DNA from: Alcanivorax hongdengensis A-11-3 | GTDB lineage: Bacteria > Pseudomonadota > Gammaproteobacteria > Pseudomonadales > Alcanivoracaceae | Direction of reading: 5' to 3' | DNA: 64,000 bases | Assembly: GCF_000300995.1 (NCBI RefSeq) | Contig: NZ_AMRJ01000004.1 | Coordinates: 1 to 64,000, forward strand | Shown: positions 1 to 6,017 of the stretch, one piece after another | How the letters are laid out: every line of letters starts with the position of its first letter | Numbering within the stretch: position 1 is the stretch's first letter | Notes under the pieces: model-generated | The model's database searches: none | Told to the model about the DNA's origin: nothing | Seen by the model: the letters and a program-made list of their open reading frames with translations, nothing else | Translations under genes and position numbers: made by a program

Positions 1-33
1 AGGGTTGATTTGGGATCACAGTCGCTTGTTATG
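1..33 (-). other. Partial attC recombination site at the window edge
   Basis: On the minus strand the sequence CATAACAAGCGACTG begins at about position 33, and its TAA is also the stop codon of the cassette gene ending at 29. This is the same 5' layout as the attC at 794-866. The other half lies outside the window, so the call rests on half a site plus context. Confidence 0.55.
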
Positions 34-325
34 AGTTTAGTGCTTTCAGCCATTGCCGGGCCTGCTCTCTTGTTTCTTCTGTAACTCGTGCAGACTCAGA
101 CGAAATAACTATATTCAGAGCTGATTTAGCCAGCCCAGCGCTGATAATACTTCGGGCGTGCCCTGTTCGGGAAATACACGATGCTTCGGTGTAACCTGTT
201 TCAGTGCGCAATTTTTCGATGACATCTTCGCGAGACATAGCGGAGGACGAAAACTCGCCAAAATACTTTACAAAACACGCTTGCCCGACCGACTGGAGCG
301 CCCTAGATAATTGTTCTTCGTTCAT
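29..325 (-). CDS. Cassette-borne hypothetical protein, 98 aa
   Basis: This is a small soluble-looking protein that I do not recognise. It has no signal peptide or membrane segment, two cysteines (about residues 17 and 50), and a charged helix-rich C-terminus. The ATG at 325 follows GAGGAACCT, a good ribosome-binding site. The TAA stop overlaps the start of the next attC, as is common in integron cassettes. The gene lies between two attC sites in the cassette orientation. Its function is unknown; expression would normally depend on a promoter upstream in the array. Confidence 0.6.
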   Translation of the reverse strand: MNEEQLSRALQSVGQACFVKYFGEFSSSAMSREDVIEKLRTETGYTEASCISRTGHARSIISAGLAKSALNIVISSESARVTEETREQARQWLKALNS

Positions 326-348
326 AGGTTCCTCTTTAGAGAAAACTC

Positions 349-417
349 ATAACGCCTTGGCTTTGCGGCGTACCGGAGCGCCAGCGTAGGTGCGTCCGCC
401 AACAGCCATTTGTTAGC
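349..417 (-). other. attC recombination site
   Basis: Minus-strand reading starts GCTAACAAATGGC and ends CCAAGGCGTTAT. The two ends can fold into an imperfect stem with mismatched central bases, as attC sites do. It lies between the cassette genes ending at 425 and starting at 325. Length is about 69 bp. Confidence 0.75.
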
Positions 418-424
418 ACTTGGG

Positions 425-775
425 TTAGAAAACCATTGCGTGGTCACAAAGAAATCTTCCGTTTTGATTGACAAGAACCATCTCGGCAACAAATTCGCCT
501 TTAGCTTTAGTGAATGACTGCTTCCATATAATTGCTGCTGAATCAGGGCGTTTGAATACTGCTACCGGCTTACGCTCTGAAAAGAATCCTTTTTCTTTCT
601 GATACTGCAGGCAGACCTTCTGAAGATACTCCTTTGTGACGATTTTTTTCATCCTATCGGTGAAGTCTCTAATATGAGCTTCATGGTCAATTTTGGTGGA
701 GGCTTCCATCAGGTTGTCCATGATAGGAGTCGCAATGGCCAGAATTTCATTTTCTGACATTTTTTCAAAGTTCAT
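425..775 (-). CDS. Cassette-borne hypothetical protein, 116 aa
   Basis: This is an unrecognised protein with a helical N-terminal half rich in Met, Glu and Lys, and a C-terminal half that reads as alternating beta strands (for example IIWKQSFTKAKGEFVAEMVL). The order resembles small alpha+beta folds such as NTF2-like cones, but that is only an impression. AAGGAG lies 5 nt before the ATG at 775, so I prefer this start to the GTG six bases upstream. attC sites flank it on both sides, which makes it a single-gene integron cassette. No signal peptide is seen. Confidence 0.62.
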   Translation of the reverse strand: MNFEKMSENEILAIATPIMDNLMEASTKIDHEAHIRDFTDRMKKIVTKEYLQKVCLQYQKEKGFFSERKPVAVFKRPDSAAIIWKQSFTKAKGEFVAEMVLVNQNGRFLCDHAMVF

Positions 776-793
776 GGCCACTCCTTGTAAGTG

Positions 794-866
794 CTAACGC
801 CTTGCGCAGCGGCGCGAGGAACGAGCGTCCGGCCCCGGAGGGGCTTTACTGGCGCAACTTGTTATG
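794..866 (-). other. attC recombination site
   Basis: Minus-strand reading starts CATAACAAGTTGCGCC and ends GCTGCGCAAGGCGTTAGC. The outer arms TTGCGC and GCGCAA pair, and a central hairpin CCCCTCCGGGG sits between them. The 3' codons and stop of the gene at 846-1169 lie inside the site. Confidence 0.8.
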
Positions 867-1169
867 TGAATTCTTGCCTTCACAAAAGCCCCCACCTCGC
901 TCAATAACTTCATAATTCATTCTTGAGTGCTTTGCCGCCATATTCTCTGCCCATTTAGTTCTGCTTTTATCAATACAAGGAGCGGTATAAACCACCCACT
1001 TACCTACAGGCAAAGACTGAGCCTCCTGGGTTAAACCTGGCAGATACTCACTACGGTGTCCGTTTAAGATATAAGCCCATGGCGTTACTTCAATGATTGC
1101 AACAGGCTTGCTCTCTGAATGTACGAGAGGGCTAGCAACCATGAGCAATATAAAGCAATAACGATTCAT
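846..1169 (-). CDS. Cassette-borne small exported protein, 107 aa
   Basis: The N-terminus has the form of a Sec signal peptide: MNR, a hydrophobic run of about 12 residues, then a polar region near residue 19. The mature part is about 88 residues with two cysteines (TAPCIDKS and GGFCEGKN) that could form one disulfide in the periplasm. I do not recognise the family. The gene ends inside the attC at 794-866, and another attC lies just upstream at 1196-1266, so it is a cassette gene. Small exported proteins are frequent in cassette arrays. Confidence 0.6.
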   Translation of the reverse strand: MNRYCFILLMVASPLVHSESKPVAIIEVTPWAYILNGHRSEYLPGLTQEAQSLPVGKWVVYTAPCIDKSRTKWAENMAAKHSRMNYEVIERGGGFCEGKNSHNKLRQ

Positions 1170-1195
1170 GGCTCACACCATCCACATAACGCCGC

Positions 1196-1266
1196 CAACA
1201 CGCGCGTATTTTTTGTGGAGCCGCAGGCGCAACGAAAAATGCGTCGCGGTGCTTGGCCTTGTTAGC
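1196..1266 (-). other. attC recombination site
   Basis: Minus-strand reading starts CTAACAAGGCC and ends TTGGCGGCGTTATG. Internal arms CGACGCATTTTTCGTTGCG and similar segments can pair. It is the last clear attC in the window; none with a GGCGTTA end was found between 1267 and 2416. Confidence 0.75.
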
Positions 1267-1333
1267 AGCAGCCTCGCAATTTTGATATTCTTGATGGCTT
1301 ACTAAGGACAAAGCACTAGGCTAAATATTAAGA

Positions 1334-1744
1334 ATGATAAAGTTTCACCCTAGGAAGGGTACTGTACTCTGCTGTGACTTTTCAAAAGGATTTGAACCTC
1401 CTGAAATGGTCAAGGTTAGACCCGTAATTGTAATTACCCCCCAACTACCGGGGAGGCCGGGGCTGTGTACTGTGGTGCCGATTAGCTCGGTTGAGCCCGT
1501 GCCAATGCAGCCATACCACCACAAAATGGATCCGGGCTCGCTCACTCCCAAGATGCAAGCAACAGAGTGCTGGGCGAAATGCGACATGCTCTATACTGTG
1601 GGGCTGAACCGATTAGATAGAATTCGAGAGCGCAAGCCTGACGGAAAGCGCATATATATGACGACGACGGCTACAGCTGACGACATGACTGCAATTGAGG
1701 TGGCCATATTAAACGGGTTAGGCCTGCGTAAATACTTGAAATAA
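1334..1744 (+). CDS. PemK/MazF-family mRNA endoribonuclease toxin, no protein antitoxin
   Basis: The 136-residue protein shows the PemK/MazF barrel signature: an N-terminal strand with G-T-V-L-C-C-D-F, then K-V-R-P-V-I-V-I near residues 26-33 and a T-V-V-P-I-S-S strand near residues 47-53. Family members cleave mRNA and are usually inhibited by a small antitoxin encoded next door. No antitoxin-sized gene precedes it: the 67 bp upstream leads straight back to an attC. It is on the strand opposite to the cassette genes. Downstream lies a convergent candidate structured RNA (1741-1890). It could be an orphan toxin, a solitary RNase, or half of an RNA-linked system. No strong ribosome-binding site is visible. 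Confidence 0.78.
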   Translation: MIKFHPRKGTVLCCDFSKGFEPPEMVKVRPVIVITPQLPGRPGLCTVVPISSVEPVPMQPYHHKMDPGSLTPKMQATECWAKCDMLYTVGLNRLDRIRERKPDGKRIYMTTTATADDMTAIEVAILNGLGLRKYLK

Positions 1745-1780
1745 AAGAAAAAGCCCTAAAGGCTTTCACCTTTAGGGCTT
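1741..1780 (-). terminator. Strong intrinsic terminator of the candidate RNA
   Basis: A perfect 12-bp stem (AAGCCCTAAAGG with CCTTTAGGGCTT) and a 6-nt loop are followed, on the minus strand only, by TTTTTCTTTTAT. The plus strand has no U-tract after the stem, so the terminator serves a leftward transcript rather than the toxin gene that ends at 1744. Confidence 0.85.
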
Positions 1781-1890
1781 GCATTCTTGACACTAGCCGG
1801 ACTGGCCGGTTCATGACCTAAGGGGCTTGTCATCGCTTATCCCTAGGTCAGCTACCTTTCGGTAGGCTTGCTAGCCGGATTAACCGGAAC
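1741..1890 (-). ncRNA. Candidate structured small RNA converging on the pemK-like gene
   Basis: The roughly 150-nt segment lies between a consensus promoter and a perfect terminator and contains no reading frame of note. On the minus strand it can fold into an outer stem (CCGGTT with AACCGG) enclosing two hairpins. One is CTACC-GAAA-GGTAG with a GNRA tetraloop. The other is TGACCTAGGG paired with CCCCTTAGGTCA. The motif TCCGGCTAG occurs twice, flanking the junction. Its 3' end overlaps the last bases of the toxin gene. A structured RNA motif near pemK genes has, as I recall, been reported from comparative genomics; I have not verified that this is a member. Confidence 0.6.
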
Positions 1891-1896
1891 GGGTTG

Positions 1897-1926
1897 ATTA
1901 TAGTATTACAGTATTCAAGATGTAAA
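1897..1926 (-). promoter_or_regulatory. Sigma-70 promoter for the candidate RNA
   Basis: Minus strand: TTTACA (-35), an 18-bp spacer, then TATAAT (-10), a perfect -10 and a five-of-six -35. The predicted start is near 1890. No coding region follows before the terminator at 1741-1780. Confidence 0.75.
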
Positions 1927-2416
1927 GTGTTTTACTATACGGAGCTGGGAAGCTGGAACGGCTGCTAACAGGTATTAGGAAGCCGGCTCGAATATCCAAT
2001 GAACGTGCCGGCGTCATATCACGGTTATCAAATTTATATAACGAAGAAGAAAACCATGGTTCTCAGCAGGTTACAAACCCATGCCTGAGCGCATGATTCA
2101 ATATGTTGACTTCTTCTTTTCCCCAAACCAATAACACTGCACATAGCGACAGCATTAATCCAACGGCCCTAAACTACCTATAGCGGCAGCTCCTCCTGTA
2201 AACGGTTTGAATCCCTCCACCGTATCTTCTTCAAATATGGCTGGGTTGTCTGTAAGCGATCTCTTACATTTGAGTCGTTATCGCTTACCTGGGGAATCCC
2301 GTCGCGGGCGTTTTCCTATGTTATTCCTTCGGGAGGCGGCTCGCTGATGAAGTGGGTTTCCCATCGTGTATCGAGGGTTTCCCACACCAGAAAAACACTG
2401 AGCGTGTTCAGGCGAG
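1927..2416. other. Non-coding stretch without a recognised feature
   Basis: I see no convincing gene here. There is a possible decayed attC at 1963-2017 (CTAACAGG at one end, GGCGTCATA at the other, with a GCCGGC inverted repeat between). Near 2204-2221 a string resembles the T-arm and 3' end of a tRNA or tmRNA but lacks pairing. It marks the boundary between the accessory region and the core chromosome. Confidence 0.5.
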
Positions 2417-3085
2417 CTAATTGAAGTGCCCGTGAGCCAGGAACACCTTCACCTGCTCAATCACGTCCCGATTGCGCATCATAAACGGGTGCGTCACTGG
2501 CAATACCAGATGGTCCTGCATGCCTTCGACTTTGGTGCTGGCCACGCTGACTTTGCCGTCATTAGGCCTGGGCAGCATAGTGGAGAGAATAAAGTTGATG
2601 GTGTCGCTGCCGGCGATGACGCCCAGGGGGAAGTCCACCGGGCCCAGTTGGTTGGGAATGCTGTCGGGGCCGGTGCCCAGCTGGCTGCCGGCGGGGCCGT
2701 TGAACCACTGGAACGGCGCCCAGTCACCCAGGCGGTCGACCACTTCGCTGCCCTGGTTGGGCGGGCCGAGCATGACGGTGCGGCCCAGCCGCGCGATGCG
2801 GTGCTGACTCAAATACTGGCGCAGCAGGATGCCGCCCATGGAATGGGTGACAAAGTGAATCTGGCCATCAGCCGGGCATTTTGCCAGGGCGGCGGGCAGG
2901 GTTTGTTCGGCGAGGGTGGGGATGTCTTTTTTGGTGGAGGGGTAGCCCTGGTTGACCACGGTGTAGCCGGCATCACTCAGGGCCACGTCCATCTTGTGCA
3001 TGGCATGGGCGGTTCGGGCCAGGCCATGGAGCAGGATGACGCATTGGGGGTCTTGTGGTGCCGCTTGGGGGTGATGGGTTTTCAT
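2417..3085 (-). CDS. Alpha/beta hydrolase, lipase-like
   Basis: This is a serine hydrolase of the alpha/beta fold. The strand and turn before the oxyanion hole read [10 protein letters not shown], the nucleophile elbow is T-H-S-M-G-G, and a late histidine (LPVTHPFMM) fits the catalytic triad. It resembles small triacylglycerol lipase or esterase-like proteins; the substrate cannot be told. I chose the ATG at 3085 because GAGGGG precedes it at good spacing. The frame stays open upstream to 3232, where the first residues look like a signal peptide. That longer form would read through a palindromic repeat at 3114-3156. Export is therefore unsettled. Confidence 0.72.
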   Translation of the reverse strand: MKTHHPQAAPQDPQCVILLHGLARTAHAMHKMDVALSDAGYTVVNQGYPSTKKDIPTLAEQTLPAALAKCPADGQIHFVTHSMGGILLRQYLSQHRIARLGRTVMLGPPNQGSEVVDRLGDWAPFQWFNGPAGSQLGTGPDSIPNQLGPVDFPLGVIAGSDTINFILSTMLPRPNDGKVSVASTKVEGMQDHLVLPVTHPFMMRNRDVIEQVKVFLAHGHFN

Positions 3086-3113
3086 CGTTGCCCCCTCGGT
3101 ATTTGGCAAGGCC

Positions 3114-3156
3114 GTGCCCCCTCTCCCCAACCCCTCTCCCCAGAGGGGAGAGGGGC
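3114..3156. repeat. GC-rich palindromic repeat (REP-like)
   Basis: The segment holds CCCCTCTCCCC, a second CCCCTCTCCCC, then its complement GGGGAGAGGGG. The same unit in the other orientation forms the core of the element at 13133-13248. It lies just upstream of the chosen hydrolase start and is open in that gene's frame. Confidence 0.7.
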
Positions 3157-3231
3157 TTACAAACATCCCCAGTAGCAGGCCACTGAGTAGCTTCAACGTC
3201 AGGCTGGCCCTCGCGCTACCCGCTTTCGCCA

Positions 3232-3259
3232 TCAACTATCAACCGTCCACTGTCAACCA
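3232..3259. repeat. Heptamer tandem repeat, four units
   Basis: Four adjacent 7-bp units read TCAACTA, TCAACCG, TCCACTG and TCAACCA. They sit between the hydrolase reading frame and the stop of the aminotransferase at 3261. Two other four-unit heptamer arrays with a different unit occur in the rnf operon. Confidence 0.65.
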
Positions 3260-3260
3260 G

Positions 3261-4394
3261 CTAGCCCGCGGCCAACTGATCCAGCGCGTTTTTCAAACGC
3301 GCCGCGGCGGCGTCCACGTCACCGAGCTTGTCCAGGCCGAACAGGCCCACTCGGAAGGTCTTGAAGTCGTCGCCTTCGTCGCACATGAGCGGCACGCCGC
3401 CGGCGGTCTGCAGGCCCAGTTTCACAAAGGCGGCGCCGCTCTTGATGGTGTCGTTGTCGGTGTAGGACACCACCACGCCGGGGGCTTCGAAGCCCGGGGC
3501 GGCGACGCTGGCAAAGCCGTGTTCGGCCATGGCCTGGCGCACCGCCCGGCCCAGCCGCCACTGGTGTTCCTTGACCTTGTCCAGGCCCCGGTCGATGGTT
3601 TCCAGCATGGTGTCGCGGAAGCCGCGCAGGGCATCGGTGGGCATGGTGGCGTGGTAGGCATGGCCGCCGTTTTCGTAGGCGATCATGATGTCGCGCCATT
3701 TGCGCAGGTCGCAGGCGAAGCTGGTGCTGGTGGTTTCGTGCAGGCGCTTTTCTGCGGCCTCGCTGAGCATCACCAGGGCGCTACAGGGTGACGAGCTCCA
3801 GCCCTTCTGCGGGGCGCTGATCAACACATCCACGCCCACGGCCTTCATGTCCACCCAGATAGCACCTGAGGCGATGCAGTCGAGCACGAACAGGCCACCG
3901 ACGCTGTGCACGGCTTCGGCCACCTGCTTGAGGTAGTCGTCGGGCAGGATGATGCCGGAGGCGGTTTCCACGTGGGGGGCGAATACCAGGGCCGGTTTTT
4001 CGGCCTTGATGGTGGCCACCACCTGGTCAATGGGGGCCGGCGCGAACGGGGCCTGGGGCTGGTCGCTGACCCGTGCGGCCTTGAGCACGGTTTCGCTGGC
4101 CGGAATGCTGCCCATCTGGAAGATCTGGCTCCAGCGGTAGCTGAAGAAGCCATTGCGGATCACCAGGCAGGACTGGTCGGTGGCGAACTGGCGCGCCACC
4201 GCTTCCATGCCGAAGCTGCCACCGCCGGGCACTACGGCCACGGAGTGGGCATTGTAGACCTGTTTGAGGTTACTGGAGATATCGCGCATCACCTGCTGAA
4301 AACGCTGGGACATATGGTTCAGCGAGCGGTCGGTGAACACCACGGAGTACTCGAGCAGGCCGTCTCGGTCGAAGTCACGGGGCAAATCTGTCAC
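3261..4394 (-). CDS. Class V PLP-dependent aminotransferase (alanine/serine-glyoxylate type)
   Basis: The 377-residue length is normal for fold-type I class V aminotransferases. A glycine-rich cofactor loop (VVPGGGSFGMEA) lies near residues 54-65, the Asp of FVLDCIASG near residue 173 would contact the pyridine nitrogen, and the Schiff-base lysine is in APQKGWSSSP near residue 197. Known relatives transfer the amino group between alanine, serine or aspartate and glyoxylate or phosphonopyruvate-type acceptors; which applies here is not decidable by eye. The start is GTG at 4394 with AGAGG about 9 nt upstream. It is divergent from the rnf operon. Confidence 0.85.
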   Translation of the reverse strand: MTDLPRDFDRDGLLEYSVVFTDRSLNHMSQRFQQVMRDISSNLKQVYNAHSVAVVPGGGSFGMEAVARQFATDQSCLVIRNGFFSYRWSQIFQMGSIPASETVLKAARVSDQPQAPFAPAPIDQVVATIKAEKPALVFAPHVETASGIILPDDYLKQVAEAVHSVGGLFVLDCIASGAIWVDMKAVGVDVLISAPQKGWSSSPCSALVMLSEAAEKRLHETTSTSFACDLRKWRDIMIAYENGGHAYHATMPTDALRGFRDTMLETIDRGLDKVKEHQWRLGRAVRQAMAEHGFASVAAPGFEAPGVVVSYTDNDTIKSGAAFVKLGLQTAGGVPLMCDEGDDFKTFRVGLFGLDKLGDVDAAAARLKNALDQLAAG

Positions 4395-4698
4395 GGGGGA
4401 TTACCTCTCCAGCGGCGACTGGCCGCTGCTCTGTTCATGTTCTGCGTTGTATTGTGAGCTTGTGTTCCGGTTTGTCTTGGATACTGGATTGCCGCCGACG
4501 CCGCAACCGTCCAGGGCCAAAAGATGGCAAAACCGGCCTCAACTGCCTAATTCACAGTCAATGACTGTTCCCTCAAATCAATTAAGCTTATGTCCCATCA
4601 TTCTTGAGCCAACCGGGGCGCTGCCTCATACTATGCGGCCTTAACGCCCTGTAAACACAGCGTTTAACTCCTATTTTCGGCAAGCGAGCCACGATCAC
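4395..4698. other. Divergent intergenic region, rnfA versus aminotransferase
   Basis: No gene is seen in these 304 bp. A possible rnf promoter is TTGAGC near 4608 with CATACT 17 bp downstream, which is only a moderate match. No operator or riboswitch was recognised. Confidence 0.4.
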
Positions 4699-5283
4699 AT
4701 GACTGAGTACGTCCTGATTCTGATCAGCGCTGTGCTGGTGAACAATTTTGTGCTGGTCCAGTTCCTGGGACTGTGCCCCTTTATGGGCGTGTCCAACAAG
4801 GTGGAAACCGCCATGGGCATGTCCCTGGCCACCACCTTCGTGCTGACGCTGTCGTCGGTACTGTCCTACCTGACCTGGGCCTACATCCTGGTGCCCTTTC
4901 ACCTGGAATACCTGCGCACCATCAGCTTTATTCTGGTGATTGCGGTGGCGGTGCAGTTCACCGAGATGTTCGTCAAGAAGGCAAGCCCCGTGCTTTACCG
5001 GGTGCTGGGCGTGTTCCTGCCGCTGATCACCTCCAACTGCGCGGTGCTGGGCGTGGCGCTGCTCAACGTGCGCCAGGACGATGCCACCTTCATGAGCTCG
5101 CTGACCTATGGCTTCGGCGCGGCGCTGGGCTTTTCCCTGGTGCTGGTGCTGTTTGCCGCCATGCGTGAGCGCATTGCCGTGGCCGATGTGCCCGAGGCCT
5201 TCCGTGGCCCCAGCATCGGCCTGATCACCGCCGGCCTGATGTCGCTGGCGTTCATGGGCTTCTCGGGGCTGATCAAGCTATGA
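4699..5283 (+). CDS. rnfA: Rnf complex subunit RnfA (RsxA)
   Basis: This is an integral membrane subunit of the ion-translocating ferredoxin:NAD+ oxidoreductase. It has 194 residues, the usual length, and is hydrophobic throughout with about six transmembrane segments. The family string [16 protein letters not shown] is near the N-terminus, and ITSNCAVLG in the middle carries the conserved cysteine thought to help bind an intramembrane iron-sulfur centre together with RnfE. It is the first gene of rnfABCDGE. The gap to rnfB holds a heptamer repeat. Confidence 0.95.
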   Translation: MTEYVLILISAVLVNNFVLVQFLGLCPFMGVSNKVETAMGMSLATTFVLTLSSVLSYLTWAYILVPFHLEYLRTISFILVIAVAVQFTEMFVKKASPVLYRVLGVFLPLITSNCAVLGVALLNVRQDDATFMSSLTYGFGAALGFSLVLVLFAAMRERIAVADVPEAFRGPSIGLITAGLMSLAFMGFSGLIKL

Positions 5284-5316
5284 AGGGCCGCTTGCACGCA
5301 AATATGACTTTCCTGC

Positions 5317-5344
5317 GTCTGACGCCCGACGTCCGACGTCCGAC
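5317..5344. repeat. Heptamer tandem repeat between rnfA and rnfB
   Basis: Four 7-bp units read GTCTGAC, GCCCGAC, GTCCGAC and GTCCGAC. Each unit is nearly palindromic (GTC-N-GAC). The same unit recurs in the rnfB-rnfC gap. Confidence 0.75.
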
Positions 5345-5362
5345 GCCACGCGGAGCGTGCCA

Positions 5363-5947
5363 ATGACCGCTGTGCTGATTGCCATCGCTGCCCTGCTGGG
5401 GCTGGCCGCGGTGTTTGGTGCCGTGCTCGGCTTTGCCTCGGAAAAGTTCAAGGTCGAGGGCGACCCCATTGTCGACCAGATCGATGACCTGCTGCCCCAG
5501 ACCCAGTGCGGCCAGTGCGGCCACCCGGGCTGCCGCCCCTACGCCGAGGCCATTGCCGAGGGCGAGGAACACAACCGCTGCCCGCCCGGCGGCCAGGACA
5601 CCGTGGACGCCCTCACCGATCTGCTAGGCCGCGATGCCATGACCGTGGACGATGACGGCGCCGAAGACGCGGACGTCACCAAGGTGGCCTATATCCGCGA
5701 GGATGAGTGCATCGGCTGTACCAAGTGCATCCAGGCCTGCCCGGTGGACGCCATTGTCGGCGCCGCCAAGCTGATGCATACCGTCATCGTGGACGAGTGC
5801 ACCGGCTGTGACCTGTGCGTGGAGCCCTGCCCGGTGGACTGCATCGACATGCTGGAAGTGAAGCCCACATTGCAGACCTGGGGCTGGAACCGCCCCGCCG
5901 GCATCGGCCAGCGCCCGGACAGCCGAATCGAGGTGGTGAATTTATGA
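5363..5947 (+). CDS. rnfB: Rnf complex ferredoxin-like subunit RnfB
   Basis: A single N-terminal membrane helix (about residues 1-24) is followed by a four-cysteine motif ([12 protein letters not shown] to NRCPPGG). Two classical [4Fe-4S] motifs come next: [12 protein letters not shown] and [12 protein letters not shown]. RnfB is the cytoplasmic entry point for electrons from reduced ferredoxin in this complex. I use the ATG at 5363, 7 nt after GGAG, rather than the GTG at 5357, which sits against the ribosome-binding site. That gives 194 residues, normal for the family. Confidence 0.94.
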   Translation: MTAVLIAIAALLGLAAVFGAVLGFASEKFKVEGDPIVDQIDDLLPQTQCGQCGHPGCRPYAEAIAEGEEHNRCPPGGQDTVDALTDLLGRDAMTVDDDGAEDADVTKVAYIREDECIGCTKCIQACPVDAIVGAAKLMHTVIVDECTGCDLCVEPCPVDCIDMLEVKPTLQTWGWNRPAGIGQRPDSRIEVVNL

Positions 5948-5968
5948 TGACTTGTGCCCTGCGGGCGG

Positions 5969-5996
5969 GCCGGACGTCAGACGTCCGACGTCCGAC
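5969..5996. repeat. Heptamer tandem repeat between rnfB and rnfC
   Basis: Four 7-bp units read GCCGGAC, GTCAGAC, GTCCGAC and GTCCGAC, the same unit as at 5317-5344. It lies 20 bp before the rnfC start. Confidence 0.75.
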
Positions 5997-6017
5997 CTCA
6001 TACCGGAGGTCAGCCTG

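Larger units (their letters stand above)
1..1266 (-). mobile_element. Integron cassette array lacking an integrase in view (CALIN)
   Basis: Three short minus-strand genes are each followed by a 69-73 bp imperfect inverted repeat. Read on the minus strand, each repeat begins TAACAA and ends GGCGTTA followed by G or T, which is the attC layout (R'' at the start, R' at the end). A fourth site is cut by the window edge, so the array continues leftward. The DNA is visibly less GC-rich than the rest of the window. No integrase or attI site was found to 2416. Confidence 0.8.

Noticed and set aside
1-1266. CRISPR-like reading of the spaced inverted repeats
   Set aside because: The repeats differ in sequence and length, are separated by whole genes, and have attC ends; no cas genes are present.
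1963-2017. A fifth attC-like repeat
   Set aside because: It begins CTAACAGG, but the far end reads GGCGTCATA rather than GGCGTTA, and the arms pair only through a GCCGGC palindrome. Too degenerate to call, though noted in the text on the toxin unit.
2196-2222. A tRNA or tmRNA 3'-end-like string (GGTTTGAATCC then CTCCACC)
   Set aside because: The flanking bases do not pair as a T-stem or acceptor stem, and no 5' half is present. It could be a relic attachment site, but nothing supports that.
2417-3235. Using the 3232/3235 start for the lipase-like gene as the main call
   Set aside because: The ribosome-binding site at 3085 is much better, and the longer form would have to translate a repeat. 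It is kept as an alternative because of the signal-like N-terminus.
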